Positions 15,602 to 23,921 of a DNA stretch of 37,268 nt are shown piece by piece. The notes under the pieces are model-generated. The model did not search any database. It was not told where the DNA came from and was given only the letters and a program-made list of their open reading frames with translations. Each line of letters opens with the position of its first letter. Within the stretch, counting starts at the first letter, position 1. The position numbers were made by a program, and so were the translations under genes. This DNA comes from Undibacterium sp. (GTDB lineage Bacteria; Pseudomonadota; Gammaproteobacteria; Burkholderiales; Burkholderiaceae_D): contig NZ_JAUSFI010000167.1 in assembly GCF_030651495.1 (NCBI RefSeq), positions 1 to 37,268 on the forward strand. Reading direction: 5' to 3'.

Positions 15602-16759
15602 ATGCAATTCACCCACGAACACCTAGAGCTGCAACGCAATCTGAAACGTTTTATCGATACGGAAATCAACCCTTTTATCGACGAATGGGAAGCGGCAGAA
15701 ATCTTCCCTGCCAAGGAACTATTTCGCAAGATGGGCGAACTCGGTTTTCTCGGCATTTCCAAGCCGACCGCGTTTGGCGGGTTGGGGCTGGATTATTCCT
15801 ATTCCGTGGCGATGGCAGAATCTTTAGGCCATATCCATTGCGGTGGCGTGCCGATGGCGATCGGCGTGCAAACCGATATGGCGACACCGGCGCTGGCGCG
15901 TTTCGGTTCCGACGCCTTGCGGGAAGAATTTTTGGTCCCCGCCATCAGCGGCGAAGCGGTCGCCTGTGTCGGCGTCTCGGAACCGAATGCCGGCTCCGAT
16001 GTGGCCGCCATCAAGACCACGGCACGCAAGGATGGCGATGACTACATTATCAGCGGCAGCAAGATGTGGATCACGAATAGCCTGCAAGCGGACTGGATGT
16101 GCGTGCTGGCGAATACCTCGGACGATCCCGCGCACAGAAACAAATCCCTGATCATCGTGCCTATGAATACCAAGGGCGTCTCGGTGGGCAAGAAGATCAA
16201 AAAAATCGGCATGAACTCTTCCGATACCGGCCTGATCTATTTTGACGAAGTGCGGGTGCCGCAACGCAACCGCATCGGTGACGAAGGCAAGGGTTTCACC
16301 TATCAGATGTTGCAATTTCAGGAAGAGCGCATGTGGGCCGCCGCCAGCAATATCCAGTCGCTGAGTAATTGCATCGATGCGACCATAGAATACGGCAGGG
16401 AGCGCAAAATTTTCGGCTCCAGTGTGATCGATAACCAGTGGGTGCATTTCAAGCTGGCGGAACTGAAAACCGAAGTCGAGTCTTTACGTGCACTGGTCTA
16501 TCGTGCCTGTGAGCTGTATGTGAACAAGCAGGATGTGACCGAACTGGCTTCGATGGCGAAACTCAAAGCCGGCCGGCTGGCGCGCATCGTGCCTGATACC
16601 TGCCTGCAATTCTGGGGCGGCATGGGCTTCACCTGGGATAACCAAGTATCGCGTCTGTACCGCGATGGCCGCCTGACCTCGATAGGGGGGGGCGCGGATG
16701 AAGTCATGTTAAGCATCATCTGCAAATACATGGATATTTTGCCTGGTAAAAAAGGCTGA
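15602..16759 (+). CDS. atuD: Citronellyl-CoA dehydrogenase
   Basis: This 385-aa acyl-CoA dehydrogenase is the closest match here to AtuD, which oxidises citronellyl-CoA to geranyl-CoA. The segment GLDYSYSVAMAESLGHIHCG and PMAIGVQTDMATPALARFGS (about 62-103) fits my memory of Pseudomonas AtuD. VSEPNAGSDVAAIKTT (125-140) is the substrate/FAD loop. The likely catalytic base is E242 in FQEERMW, as in isovaleryl-CoA dehydrogenase, while the C-terminal position reads GGGADEV. CAGGAG lies 8 bp before the ATG. atuF follows after 3 bp. Confidence 0.9.
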   Translation: MQFTHEHLELQRNLKRFIDTEINPFIDEWEAAEIFPAKELFRKMGELGFLGISKPTAFGGLGLDYSYSVAMAESLGHIHCGGVPMAIGVQTDMATPALARFGSDALREEFLVPAISGEAVACVGVSEPNAGSDVAAIKTTARKDGDDYIISGSKMWITNSLQADWMCVLANTSDDPAHRNKSLIIVPMNTKGVSVGKKIKKIGMNSSDTGLIYFDEVRVPQRNRIGDEGKGFTYQMLQFQEERMWAAASNIQSLSNCIDATIEYGRERKIFGSSVIDNQWVHFKLAELKTEVESLRALVYRACELYVNKQDVTELASMAKLKAGRLARIVPDTCLQFWGGMGFTWDNQVSRLYRDGRLTSIGGGADEVMLSIICKYMDILPGKKG

Positions 16760-16762
16760 GCG

Positions 16763-18796
16763 ATGACAGCACCACTCATTTTTGACGCCCCGTTTTTTGA
16801 CACCGTGCTGATCGCCAATCGCGGCGAGATTGCGCTGCGCATCATGCGCACCGCAAAGCGTCTTGGCTATCGTACTGTCGCCGTGTTTTCTGACGCCGAT
16901 AGCAATGCCGTGCACAGGCATGCTGCAGATATGGCGATGCATATCGGTGCCGCGCAGCCTTCTGCTTCTTATCTGAATATTCCCGCTGTAATCGCCGCGG
17001 CAAAACAAGCGGGGGCGCAGGCTGTACATCCGGGTTACGGATTTTTGGCCGAGAATGCAGAGTTTGCCACCGCTTGTGCTGAAGCCGGTCTCAACTTTAT
17101 CGGCCCTAGTGCACAAGCCATGCTGGCGATGGGGAATAAGGCGGGCGGCAAGCAACTCATGCAAGACGCAGGTGTGCCCTGTGTGCCGGGCTATCAGGGC
17201 ATTGACCAGTCGGATGGCAGAATGGCGGCAGAAGCGGCACGCATCGGCTATCCGGTCATGATCAAGGCGGTGGCTGGCGGTGGCGGTCGCGGCATGCGCC
17301 GTGTTGATGTGGCAGAAAATTTTTTAGCTGCCTTGCGCTCGGCGCGCTCTGAGGCTGAGCATGCGTTTGCCAACGCGGATGTGTTACTGGAAAAAGCCAT
17401 CATCGATCCGCGCCATATTGAGATACAGATTTTTGCCGATGCGCATGGCAATGTGGTGCATCTGGGGGAGCGTGATTGTTCAGTGCAGCGCCGCCATCAA
17501 AAACTCATCGAAGAATCGCCGTCGCCTGCGGTCACGCCCGCCCTGCGTGCGCGTATGGGCGAGGTATCGATTGCGGCGGCCAAGGTGATCGCCTATGTCG
17601 GTGCCGGTACGCTGGAGTTTTTGCTCGACCGTGAAGGAAATTTTTACTTCATGGAGATGAACACGCGGCTGCAAGTCGAGCACGCCGTGACCGAAGCCAT
17701 CATAGGCGTCGATCTGGTCGAATGGCAATTGCGTATCGCCACTGGCGAGGCGCTGCCGCTGAATCAGGCGCAGGTCGATGCCAGGCGCGAGCAGGGCGGG
17801 CATGCAATCGAGGTGCGGCTGTGTGCCGAAGATCCGCAATTAAATTTCTTGCCGCAGAGCGGACGCATCGCCCTCTGGAGTGCACCGGATCATGTGCGCT
17901 GCGATCACGCATTAGGCAGTGGCATGGAGGTTTCACCTTACTACGATTCGATGCTGGCAAAAATCGTCGCCCATGGGCGAGATCGCGCCGATGCCTTGCG
18001 TAGGCTAGGGCTGGCCTTGGATGACACGGTATTGCTGGGGGTTAAAACTAACCGGCATTTTCTGGCGCGCTGTATCAGGCATCCCGAATTTGCCGCTGGC
18101 GCCGCAACCACGGCTTTTATCGAGCAAAATTTTCCTGCGAATGTCAGAGCGGCACAGTCCTTGAGCAGGCGTGCAAGCCAGGTCGCGGCGTTTTTATTGG
18201 TATGGCACCGCACAAACCAAGCAGTGCAGCGCTTTTCTGCCGAATTGCAAGGTTGGAGCAGCAGCGCTACGTATGCCCAAGGCTTAAGTTTTGTGCTCGA
18301 TGGCAGCACCCAACATGCGCAGATCGCAGCAACGGGCCGCACAACATGGCAGATCACGCTGGCAGGCGTCACCGCATTGATCAGCGTTGTCGCCTCGGAA
18401 GTCACTGCCTTGCACCTGCAAATAGAGGGCAATGCCGCACGCGTCAAATTCGCCTGCCATGCCGACACTGTTTATTTCGTGCTCGATGGGGTGGAGCATA
18501 CGGCACTCGACATGACTTACGCGGTAGCTGAACGCAGCACTAGCGCTGGTGCCGGCGATAGCGGACGCGTGACCGCACCGATGAATGGCCGGGTAGTTGC
18601 CTTGCCAGTGCTAATCGGCGAGCAGATCAAAGTAGGGCAGATCGTGATGGTGATAGAAGCGATGAAGATGGAACACAGCATCGTCGCGGGCGTTGCAGGC
18701 AAAGTGTTAAGCCTATTCGCCGCCATCGGCGATCAGGTTGCGCCAGGGCAGGTTTTGATGGAGATAGAGGTAGTGGAGGGTAAACAGCAATCGTAG
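16763..18796 (+). CDS. atuF: Geranyl-CoA carboxylase alpha (biotin-containing) subunit
   Basis: This 677-aa protein carries biotin carboxylase and biotin carboxyl carrier domains. The biotin carboxylase part (about 12-460) has IANRGEIALRI, the ATP-grasp glycine loop GGGGRGM (172-178), and MEMNTRLQVEHAVTE. The C-terminal biotinyl domain has the canonical EAMKMEH motif with Lys635 as the biotinylation site, 42 residues from the end. With AtuC it should form an alpha6-beta6 complex. The start follows the atuD stop by 3 bp. MccA/LiuD-type subunits are similar, so the assignment rests on partner and cluster. Confidence 0.92.
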   Translation: MTAPLIFDAPFFDTVLIANRGEIALRIMRTAKRLGYRTVAVFSDADSNAVHRHAADMAMHIGAAQPSASYLNIPAVIAAAKQAGAQAVHPGYGFLAENAEFATACAEAGLNFIGPSAQAMLAMGNKAGGKQLMQDAGVPCVPGYQGIDQSDGRMAAEAARIGYPVMIKAVAGGGGRGMRRVDVAENFLAALRSARSEAEHAFANADVLLEKAIIDPRHIEIQIFADAHGNVVHLGERDCSVQRRHQKLIEESPSPAVTPALRARMGEVSIAAAKVIAYVGAGTLEFLLDREGNFYFMEMNTRLQVEHAVTEAIIGVDLVEWQLRIATGEALPLNQAQVDARREQGGHAIEVRLCAEDPQLNFLPQSGRIALWSAPDHVRCDHALGSGMEVSPYYDSMLAKIVAHGRDRADALRRLGLALDDTVLLGVKTNRHFLARCIRHPEFAAGAATTAFIEQNFPANVRAAQSLSRRASQVAAFLLVWHRTNQAVQRFSAELQGWSSSATYAQGLSFVLDGSTQHAQIAATGRTTWQITLAGVTALISVVASEVTALHLQIEGNAARVKFACHADTVYFVLDGVEHTALDMTYAVAERSTSAGAGDSGRVTAPMNGRVVALPVLIGEQIKVGQIVMVIEAMKMEHSIVAGVAGKVLSLFAAIGDQVAPGQVLMEIEVVEGKQQS

Positions 18797-18872
18797 GGGA
18801 CGCCATGCGCACCCTGCTAAGTTTGTACACGCGCAAGCAATTCATTGAACACTAAACATAAGGGAGTTGATG

Positions 18873-20489
18873 ATGGAGACAAGCACTAGCAACCCGGCCA
18901 CAAACACACTAAGCTATCAAGAGAATAGCCTGAATCGCATTGCCTTGGGCGATACCCTGCATCGCACTGCACGCAAGTACCCAGACAGCACGGTTACCAT
19001 AGAAAACGGCAAGCGCACCAGCTATGCCGAACTCGATAGCGCCAGCAATCAGTTCGCCGATTATTTACTGGCCAGCGGCTTGCGCAGCGGTGCCAAGGTG
19101 GCGATGCTGTGCAATAACTCGACACAATTTCTGATCGCCGCCTATGGCATTCTGAAAGCCGGCCTGGTCTGGGTACCGATCAATACCATGCTGGCGGCGA
19201 GCGATGTGCGCTATATCCTTGAGCATGCAGAAGCCAGCACCGTCGTGGTGGATGATCAGTTATTGGCCAACCCTGCCTTGCGTGACTTGTTCAAGGACAT
19301 AAAATTGCCTGTGGTGGCTTGCACGGTAGGCGGCGCGCCTGATCCGGTTTATCCGACTTTGACGGCATGTTTGCAAGACAGATCGACGGCCTTGCCGCAG
19401 GTGCTTATCCATGACCGCGACCTGGCGCTCATCATGTACACCAGCGGTACCACCGGACGGCAAAAAGGGGCGATGCATAGCCATCTTTCGGTCTATTCGG
19501 CACTGACGTCGAGCATTGCGGAAATGGGCATACAACACAGCGACATTTTTTCCTGCGTGTTGCCGATGTTTCACTGCGCCCAGTTCAGCGTGGCGGCATC
19601 GTGCATCGTCGCTGGCGCCGCCATGCTGGTGCAAAAAGGCTTTGACCCCACTGCCGTACTCGATGGCATTGCCAAAGAGCGCGTCACGATGATGTTTGGC
19701 TTGCCCCTGATGTATGCGGCCTTGCTGCATCATCCGGCGCGCAGCCAGTACGACTTAAGCTGCCTGCGTCTTTGTCTGTATGCGATGGCACCGATGGCCA
19801 AACCTTTGCTGATGAAACTGATCGCCGAGATGTGCCCGAACTTTGCTCTCGGCAGCGGCCAGACCGAGATTTTCCCCATGACCATGTACTTCCCTCCCGA
19901 TCAGCAGCTCAAGCGCTTCGGCAATTACTGGGGTTTGCCGACGCCGGTGAATGAACTGGCGATCATGGATGAATCCGGTCATCTGCTGGAGCCCGGCCAG
20001 GTCGGTGAGATCGTCCATCGCGGCGCGAATGTCATGCTGGGCTATTACAAAGACCCCGATGCCACCGCCCAGGTACGCCGCTACGGCTGGCACCACACCG
20101 GCGACCTGGGCAAGATCGATCCGGACGGACAATTACTCTTCATGGACAGGATGAAAGACATGATCAAGACCGGCGGAGAAAACGTCGCCTCGGTCAAGGT
20201 GGAAGAAGTCTTGTTGCGTCACCCTGCGGTCGCGAATGTGGCGGTAGTCGGCGTGCCGCATCCGCATTGGGTAGAAGGGATAGTGGCATTTGTGATGACG
20301 AAATCCGGCGTGGAAATTCATGTCGATGAATTGCTGGCCCATTGCCGCGAGCATCTGGCCGGATTTGAAGTGCCGAAACATATAGGCTTACTGGAAAAAC
20401 TGCCGACGACATCCACCGGCAAGATCCAAAAGCATCTGCTGCGCTCATCACATCAAACTTTGTTTGTGAAAGCCCAAGGCGAGGAATAG
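18873..20489 (+). CDS. atuH: Acyl-CoA synthetase (AMP-forming), AtuH-like
   Basis: This ANL-superfamily ligase (538 aa) should activate citronellate/geranate to the CoA ester, feeding AtuD and the carboxylase. Motifs are YTSGTTGRQKGAMHSH (phosphate loop), the adenine-binding ALGSGQTE, YKDPDATAQVRRYGWHHTGD with the catalytic Asp, MKDMIKTGGENV, and the C-terminal STGKIQKHLLR with the adenylation lysine. Three candidate starts are adjacent (TTG 18867, ATG 18870, ATG 18873). AGGGAG at 18861-18866 best fits 18873. It is separated from atuF by 76 bp. Orthology to P. aeruginosa AtuH is plausible but not proven. Confidence 0.85.
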   Translation: METSTSNPATNTLSYQENSLNRIALGDTLHRTARKYPDSTVTIENGKRTSYAELDSASNQFADYLLASGLRSGAKVAMLCNNSTQFLIAAYGILKAGLVWVPINTMLAASDVRYILEHAEASTVVVDDQLLANPALRDLFKDIKLPVVACTVGGAPDPVYPTLTACLQDRSTALPQVLIHDRDLALIMYTSGTTGRQKGAMHSHLSVYSALTSSIAEMGIQHSDIFSCVLPMFHCAQFSVAASCIVAGAAMLVQKGFDPTAVLDGIAKERVTMMFGLPLMYAALLHHPARSQYDLSCLRLCLYAMAPMAKPLLMKLIAEMCPNFALGSGQTEIFPMTMYFPPDQQLKRFGNYWGLPTPVNELAIMDESGHLLEPGQVGEIVHRGANVMLGYYKDPDATAQVRRYGWHHTGDLGKIDPDGQLLFMDRMKDMIKTGGENVASVKVEEVLLRHPAVANVAVVGVPHPHWVEGIVAFVMTKSGVEIHVDELLAHCREHLAGFEVPKHIGLLEKLPTTSTGKIQKHLLRSSHQTLFVKAQGEE

Positions 20490-20495
20490 TTTTAG

Positions 20496-21182
20496 CTATT
20501 GACCCGGTTCATTCGGCGGCGTACGCAGAATGAACTGGGTCGCCTGCTGTGCCAGTTCTTCTATCCCTATCCCGGCACCGCGCTTAAACCATTGCGCAGT
20601 CCAGTTCAAGGCGCCAAAGGTCAGCAAGCGGTCAAATTTGGTCGGCATTGCCCACTCGCCGGAGGCGTGCAGGGCAGCGATCACTTCATCCCAGATCGCT
20701 TCATACCTATCCTTCAGGGAGATGATGCGCGCGCGCGAATTTTTGTCGACCGAGCGCCACTCATACAGCAGCACAGTGATGTAATCGTGATTCGGTGCCA
20801 GCAAGGTATTCAAATGCGCCATGACCAGACGCTGAAACGCGATGCGCGGCGGCAAGCGGTGAATCGCGATCGCTTCAATATCCGCCAGTGAAGCGGCCAT
20901 GCCTTGCTCCATGACTGCCACCAAAATTTCGTGCTTGGTCTTGAAGTGGTAAAACCAGCTACCCGCCTGAATGCCAACCGCCGCCGCGATATCGCGCACC
21001 GTCGTGTTGTCGTAGCCTTGCGTGCGAAACAACAGGGCGGACTTTTCTATCAGTTCCTGACGTCGGCTATCAGCCTCATTTTGCACTGGCCTGCCACGTT
21101 TTTTGGCCGCCGGTGTCGGATTGATTTCGGGTGTTGCTGATGCCAGCGTTGCGGCAGCGTCAGAACAGATTTTCTTGGGCAT
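20496..21182 (-). CDS. atuR: TetR-family regulator, probable AtuR repressor
   Basis: This 228-aa TetR-type regulator has a helix-turn-helix at about 59-82 (TTVRDIAAAVGIQAGSWFYH, then F-K-T-K). A basic KKRGRP patch (27-32) precedes it, in an unusually long N-terminal arm. The C-terminal ligand domain is helical (MAHLNTLLAPNHDYITVLLY). It converges on the acyl-CoA synthetase gene with only 6 bp between stops. I chose MPKKICSD (21182) as the start. The frame is open to 21410, but the extension runs through repeat copy B and looks non-coding. Context suggests it represses the atu operon through the palindromes near 9089-9112. Confidence 0.85.
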   Translation of the reverse strand: MPKKICSDAAATLASATPEINPTPAAKKRGRPVQNEADSRRQELIEKSALLFRTQGYDNTTVRDIAAAVGIQAGSWFYHFKTKHEILVAVMEQGMAASLADIEAIAIHRLPPRIAFQRLVMAHLNTLLAPNHDYITVLLYEWRSVDKNSRARIISLKDRYEAIWDEVIAALHASGEWAMPTKFDRLLTFGALNWTAQWFKRGAGIGIEELAQQATQFILRTPPNEPGQ

Positions 21183-21560
21183 AGTGGTGTTGCGGCTCTT
21201 GACAGTGTTAAGAGCGTCGCTGCAGTTTGGTTTTGGCTCTGCGATGGTAAGCTTAAAGCGCTCAAGGATCAAGTCGGGGCGCGATGAGATAGTTTGGCAA
21301 GCCACGCGCCAATGCTCGATGGCAGGCATGTTCACAATACATAAAAAATCTAAAACAGGGTACGCCAGCGCGCATATTCCATGCGCCTCTCCAGCCGGTC
21401 TGGCCTGCAAGCCGCATGGGTATTGCGTACTGGGCAGGGGGGTGTTTTGGGCGGGTAAGATAAAGTTGTGCCACGCTACGCTTTGATCGCTAAAGCAAAT
21501 TGATACGCCTGAGTCAGAGGTGTCGTTTCTGGCATAACGACATTTCCTTGGCTGTTTTAT
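21183..21560. other. Region between atuR and the second catabolic operon
   Basis: This 378-bp gap holds repeat copy B (21364-21438) and the presumed atuR promoter. It is the downstream end of the minus-strand beta-oxidation operon. No T-run hairpin terminator was recognised. Confidence 0.6.
21364..21438 (+). repeat. Structured imperfect repeat, copy B (right of the atu cluster)
   Basis: This 75-bp element resembles 8858-8933 in the same orientation. It forms nested pairings: outer GCCAG/CTGGGC, CGC/GCG, a perfect CCATGCG/CGCATGG stem, and an inner CCAG-CCGGT-CTGG hairpin. It lies about 180 bp upstream of the atuR start. Confidence 0.6.
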
Positions 21561-22565
21561 TTATCTCGCCAACTGCGGCATTCCCATCGGCAGGCGTGCC
21601 ATGGCCTGTTGCATTTCATTTTCGAAGCGGCTGATGATCGCAGCCAGTGGCTCGATACGGTCAACGAAGGCGAGTGAGTGGCCGGCGGCCAACAGTCCCT
21701 TGGACCAATCTCCGGTGACATAGGCATTGCGGCCGATTTTTCCTGCCACAAGAGGCATCAGTTCTTCAATCGTGATTTGAGAATTGTCGGCCTCGATCGC
21801 CCTCACGGCGGCAGTGGTCTCATTGCGCAGCGTGCGTACGGTGTTGCGCACTGACTGCATGCACAGCTCCGTGTCGGTCGGCTGGGCCTCGATCAGGCGG
21901 CGCTTGTAGTCGACGTGGGCCCAGACTTCTTCGGCCACAACAAACCGCGTACCTATCACGACGCCTGAGGCACCCATTGCCAAGGCGGCAACCAGCTGCG
22001 AGCCGTGACCGACACCGCCGCCGATGAGGTAAGGAATGCGCAAATGACTTTCGGCCCAGGCGGCATTGACGAAGGAGCCGACCATGTCTAGCCCAGGGTG
22101 GCCGCCGCATTCAGCGCCGACGATGGCGACTGCATCTACACCGATGGAGGCGGCCTTCACGGCATAACGCACTGCCGGCACTTTATGCAGTACTTTCACG
22201 CCTGCATCCTTGAGCAGAGGCATGAATTCCTCAGGGTTGCGACCGGATGTTTCTACAAATTTAACGCCTTCATCCACGATCAGTTCAAATACTTCTCTTG
22301 TCTTTTCTCCTGGCACTAGCTTGGAAAGCATGGAGACATTCACGCCGAAAGGACCGCCATCGCACAAGTCCCGGCAGCGCCGGATTTCCGCTCGTAAAGT
22401 CTGTGGATCAGGGAAGCTGGCGGCGGTGATGAAGCCGATGATACCGGCACGTGATGCCGCCGCGACGTAATTTGCGTCCGACAGCCACATGAGACCGCCG
22501 GCAACGATAGGGAGGCGTGTACCGAAAAGCTCGGTGACGGGGGGAGGGAAGGGGGTCTGGCGCAT
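21561..22565 (-). CDS. Nitronate monooxygenase-family flavoprotein
   Basis: This 334-aa FMN-dependent TIM-barrel protein belongs to the nitronate monooxygenase (2-nitropropane dioxygenase) family. Features are PIVAGGLMWLSD near residue 20, GPFGVNVSML near 71, the family motif GAECGGHPGLD with catalytic-type H156, and the FMN-phosphate segments GGGVGHGSQLVAALAMGASGVVIGTRF. Family members oxidise nitronates, but many sit in acyl-CoA catabolic operons with no known nitro substrate, and a role as an enoyl reductase-like flavoprotein is possible. It is the last gene of the operon, 74 bp after the CoA-transferase. The start lacks a clear ribosome binding site. Confidence 0.85.
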   Translation of the reverse strand: MRQTPFPPPVTELFGTRLPIVAGGLMWLSDANYVAAASRAGIIGFITAASFPDPQTLRAEIRRCRDLCDGGPFGVNVSMLSKLVPGEKTREVFELIVDEGVKFVETSGRNPEEFMPLLKDAGVKVLHKVPAVRYAVKAASIGVDAVAIVGAECGGHPGLDMVGSFVNAAWAESHLRIPYLIGGGVGHGSQLVAALAMGASGVVIGTRFVVAEEVWAHVDYKRRLIEAQPTDTELCMQSVRNTVRTLRNETTAAVRAIEADNSQITIEELMPLVAGKIGRNAYVTGDWSKGLLAAGHSLAFVDRIEPLAAIISRFENEMQQAMARLPMGMPQLAR

Positions 22566-22639
22566 GAAAAAATTTCGGTATTGGATGAGTCAATTCAGGG
22601 CAATAGCGAGTTCCCAATCATGGGTACCCGCCAGAGAGG

Positions 22640-23848
22640 TTAAACGACGCCGTTTGCCTTCAATTCGGATAATTTGTCGTCAGACAGTCCGAGCAGTGAT
22701 TGCAGCACTTCCTTGGTTCCCTCGCCCAGTGTTGGCGGGGCTTTGCGCACCGGCAGGCGTTTGCCGTCAAATAAGTAGGGTGGCGCCATCACTTTCACGC
22801 TGCCTGCTACCGGATGTTCCTGGGTAGTCACCAGTCCGGCATCGGTCGCGCGTTGTGATGTCAGCGCATCGTGCAAACCACTCACTTCGCCGCAGGGAAT
22901 GCCGGCGCGGCTCAGACGTTCGAGTAACTCTTTGCGCTGGCGGCGACCAAGTTCTGACTTAATGATCGGCAACAGGGCTTCGCGGTTGGCCGAGCGGTTC
23001 AGGTTGGTACGGAAGCGTTCATCCGTCGCAAGATCGGGGCGATCGATCACTTCGTTGCAAAAACGCAGGAACTGGGTATTGTTGCCGACCGCGACCACCA
23101 CCGGTCCGTCTTCAGCGTCGAATACGCCGTAAGGCATGATCGAAGGATGGGCGTTGCCGTAGCGTGGCGGGTCTTTTTCCATGAGCAGCGCTTCCAGGCC
23201 GTAGTAAGCGGTGATCATCACCCCGCAATCGTACAGCGCCATGCCGATATCGCGACCCTTGCCGGTTTTATTGCGCTCGTACAGTGCGGCCAGGATCGCT
23301 TGTGCCGCATACATGCCGGTCATCATATCGACTACGGCCGTGCCGAATTTGAGTGGTGGTTGGGTGGCTTCGCCGTTCAGCGCCATCAAGCCAGACTCGC
23401 CCTGAATTACCAGATCGTAACCGGGGCGTGTTGCTTCCGGGCCGGTGCGATCGTAGCCGGTGATGGAGCAATAGATCAGGCCCGGATGCAAGGCGCTCAG
23501 TTGCTGATAGCCCAAGCCCATTTTTTCTATGCCGCCGAACTTAAAATTTTGCAGTACGACATCGCTCTTCAATGCCAGATCGCGCGCGATTTTCTGGCCT
23601 TCTTCCGTTTGCAGATCGAGGCAGATCGAGCGCTTGTTGCGGTTAACACTATTGAAGTAAGGGGTTTCGGTAGCGCCGATGCGCATGCCCCAATCGCGCG
23701 TGTCGTCGCCGCGCTCGGGGTGTTCGACTTTGATTACTTCGGCACCGAGATCGCCCAGTACCATGCCGCACCAGGGGCCGGCCAAGACGCGGGAAAGATC
23801 AAGAACGCGTACACCGGCCAGCGGTAGCGAAGAATTTATGTCCGACAT
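22640..23848 (-). CDS. Class III (CaiB/BaiF) acyl-CoA transferase
   Basis: This 402-aa family III CoA-transferase moves CoA from a donor thioester to a free acid. The N-terminal signature is GVRVLDLSRVLAGPWCGMVL, with LGDLGAEVIKVEHPERGDDT. The catalytic aspartate is D145 in RPGYDLVIQGESG. The C-terminal HPVAGSVKVMAPPYLF block is present. It probably activates the operon's acid substrate using succinyl-CoA, acetyl-CoA or a product thioester. It replaces the acid-CoA ligase of the otherwise similar pim operon. TGGAG precedes the ATG. The substrate cannot be read from the sequence. Confidence 0.9.
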   Translation of the reverse strand: MSDINSSLPLAGVRVLDLSRVLAGPWCGMVLGDLGAEVIKVEHPERGDDTRDWGMRIGATETPYFNSVNRNKRSICLDLQTEEGQKIARDLALKSDVVLQNFKFGGIEKMGLGYQQLSALHPGLIYCSITGYDRTGPEATRPGYDLVIQGESGLMALNGEATQPPLKFGTAVVDMMTGMYAAQAILAALYERNKTGKGRDIGMALYDCGVMITAYYGLEALLMEKDPPRYGNAHPSIMPYGVFDAEDGPVVVAVGNNTQFLRFCNEVIDRPDLATDERFRTNLNRSANREALLPIIKSELGRRQRKELLERLSRAGIPCGEVSGLHDALTSQRATDAGLVTTQEHPVAGSVKVMAPPYLFDGKRLPVRKAPPTLGEGTKEVLQSLLGLSDDKLSELKANGVV

Positions 23849-23921
23849 GGTAACTCCAGGTATTCAAAAATTTCTTGCGCAACAGTGCAAGAAAAGAGGG
23901 TGATCGGCATCAATGCGTATT

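Noticed and set aside
13911..18796. Methylcrotonyl-CoA or propionyl-CoA carboxylase operon
   Set aside because: The beta subunit has Gly164, the neighbours are AtuA, AtuB and AtuD-like, and liu-specific genes such as HMG-CoA lyase are absent.
21183..21410. N-terminal extension of the TetR regulator
   Set aside because: The frame is open, but it runs through repeat B and a probable promoter. The TetR homology begins well downstream, so MPKKICSD at 21182 was chosen.
23147..23827. 226-codon antisense frame within the CoA-transferase gene
   Set aside because: It is a shadow of a well-conserved gene, with no domain or ribosome binding site supporting translation.
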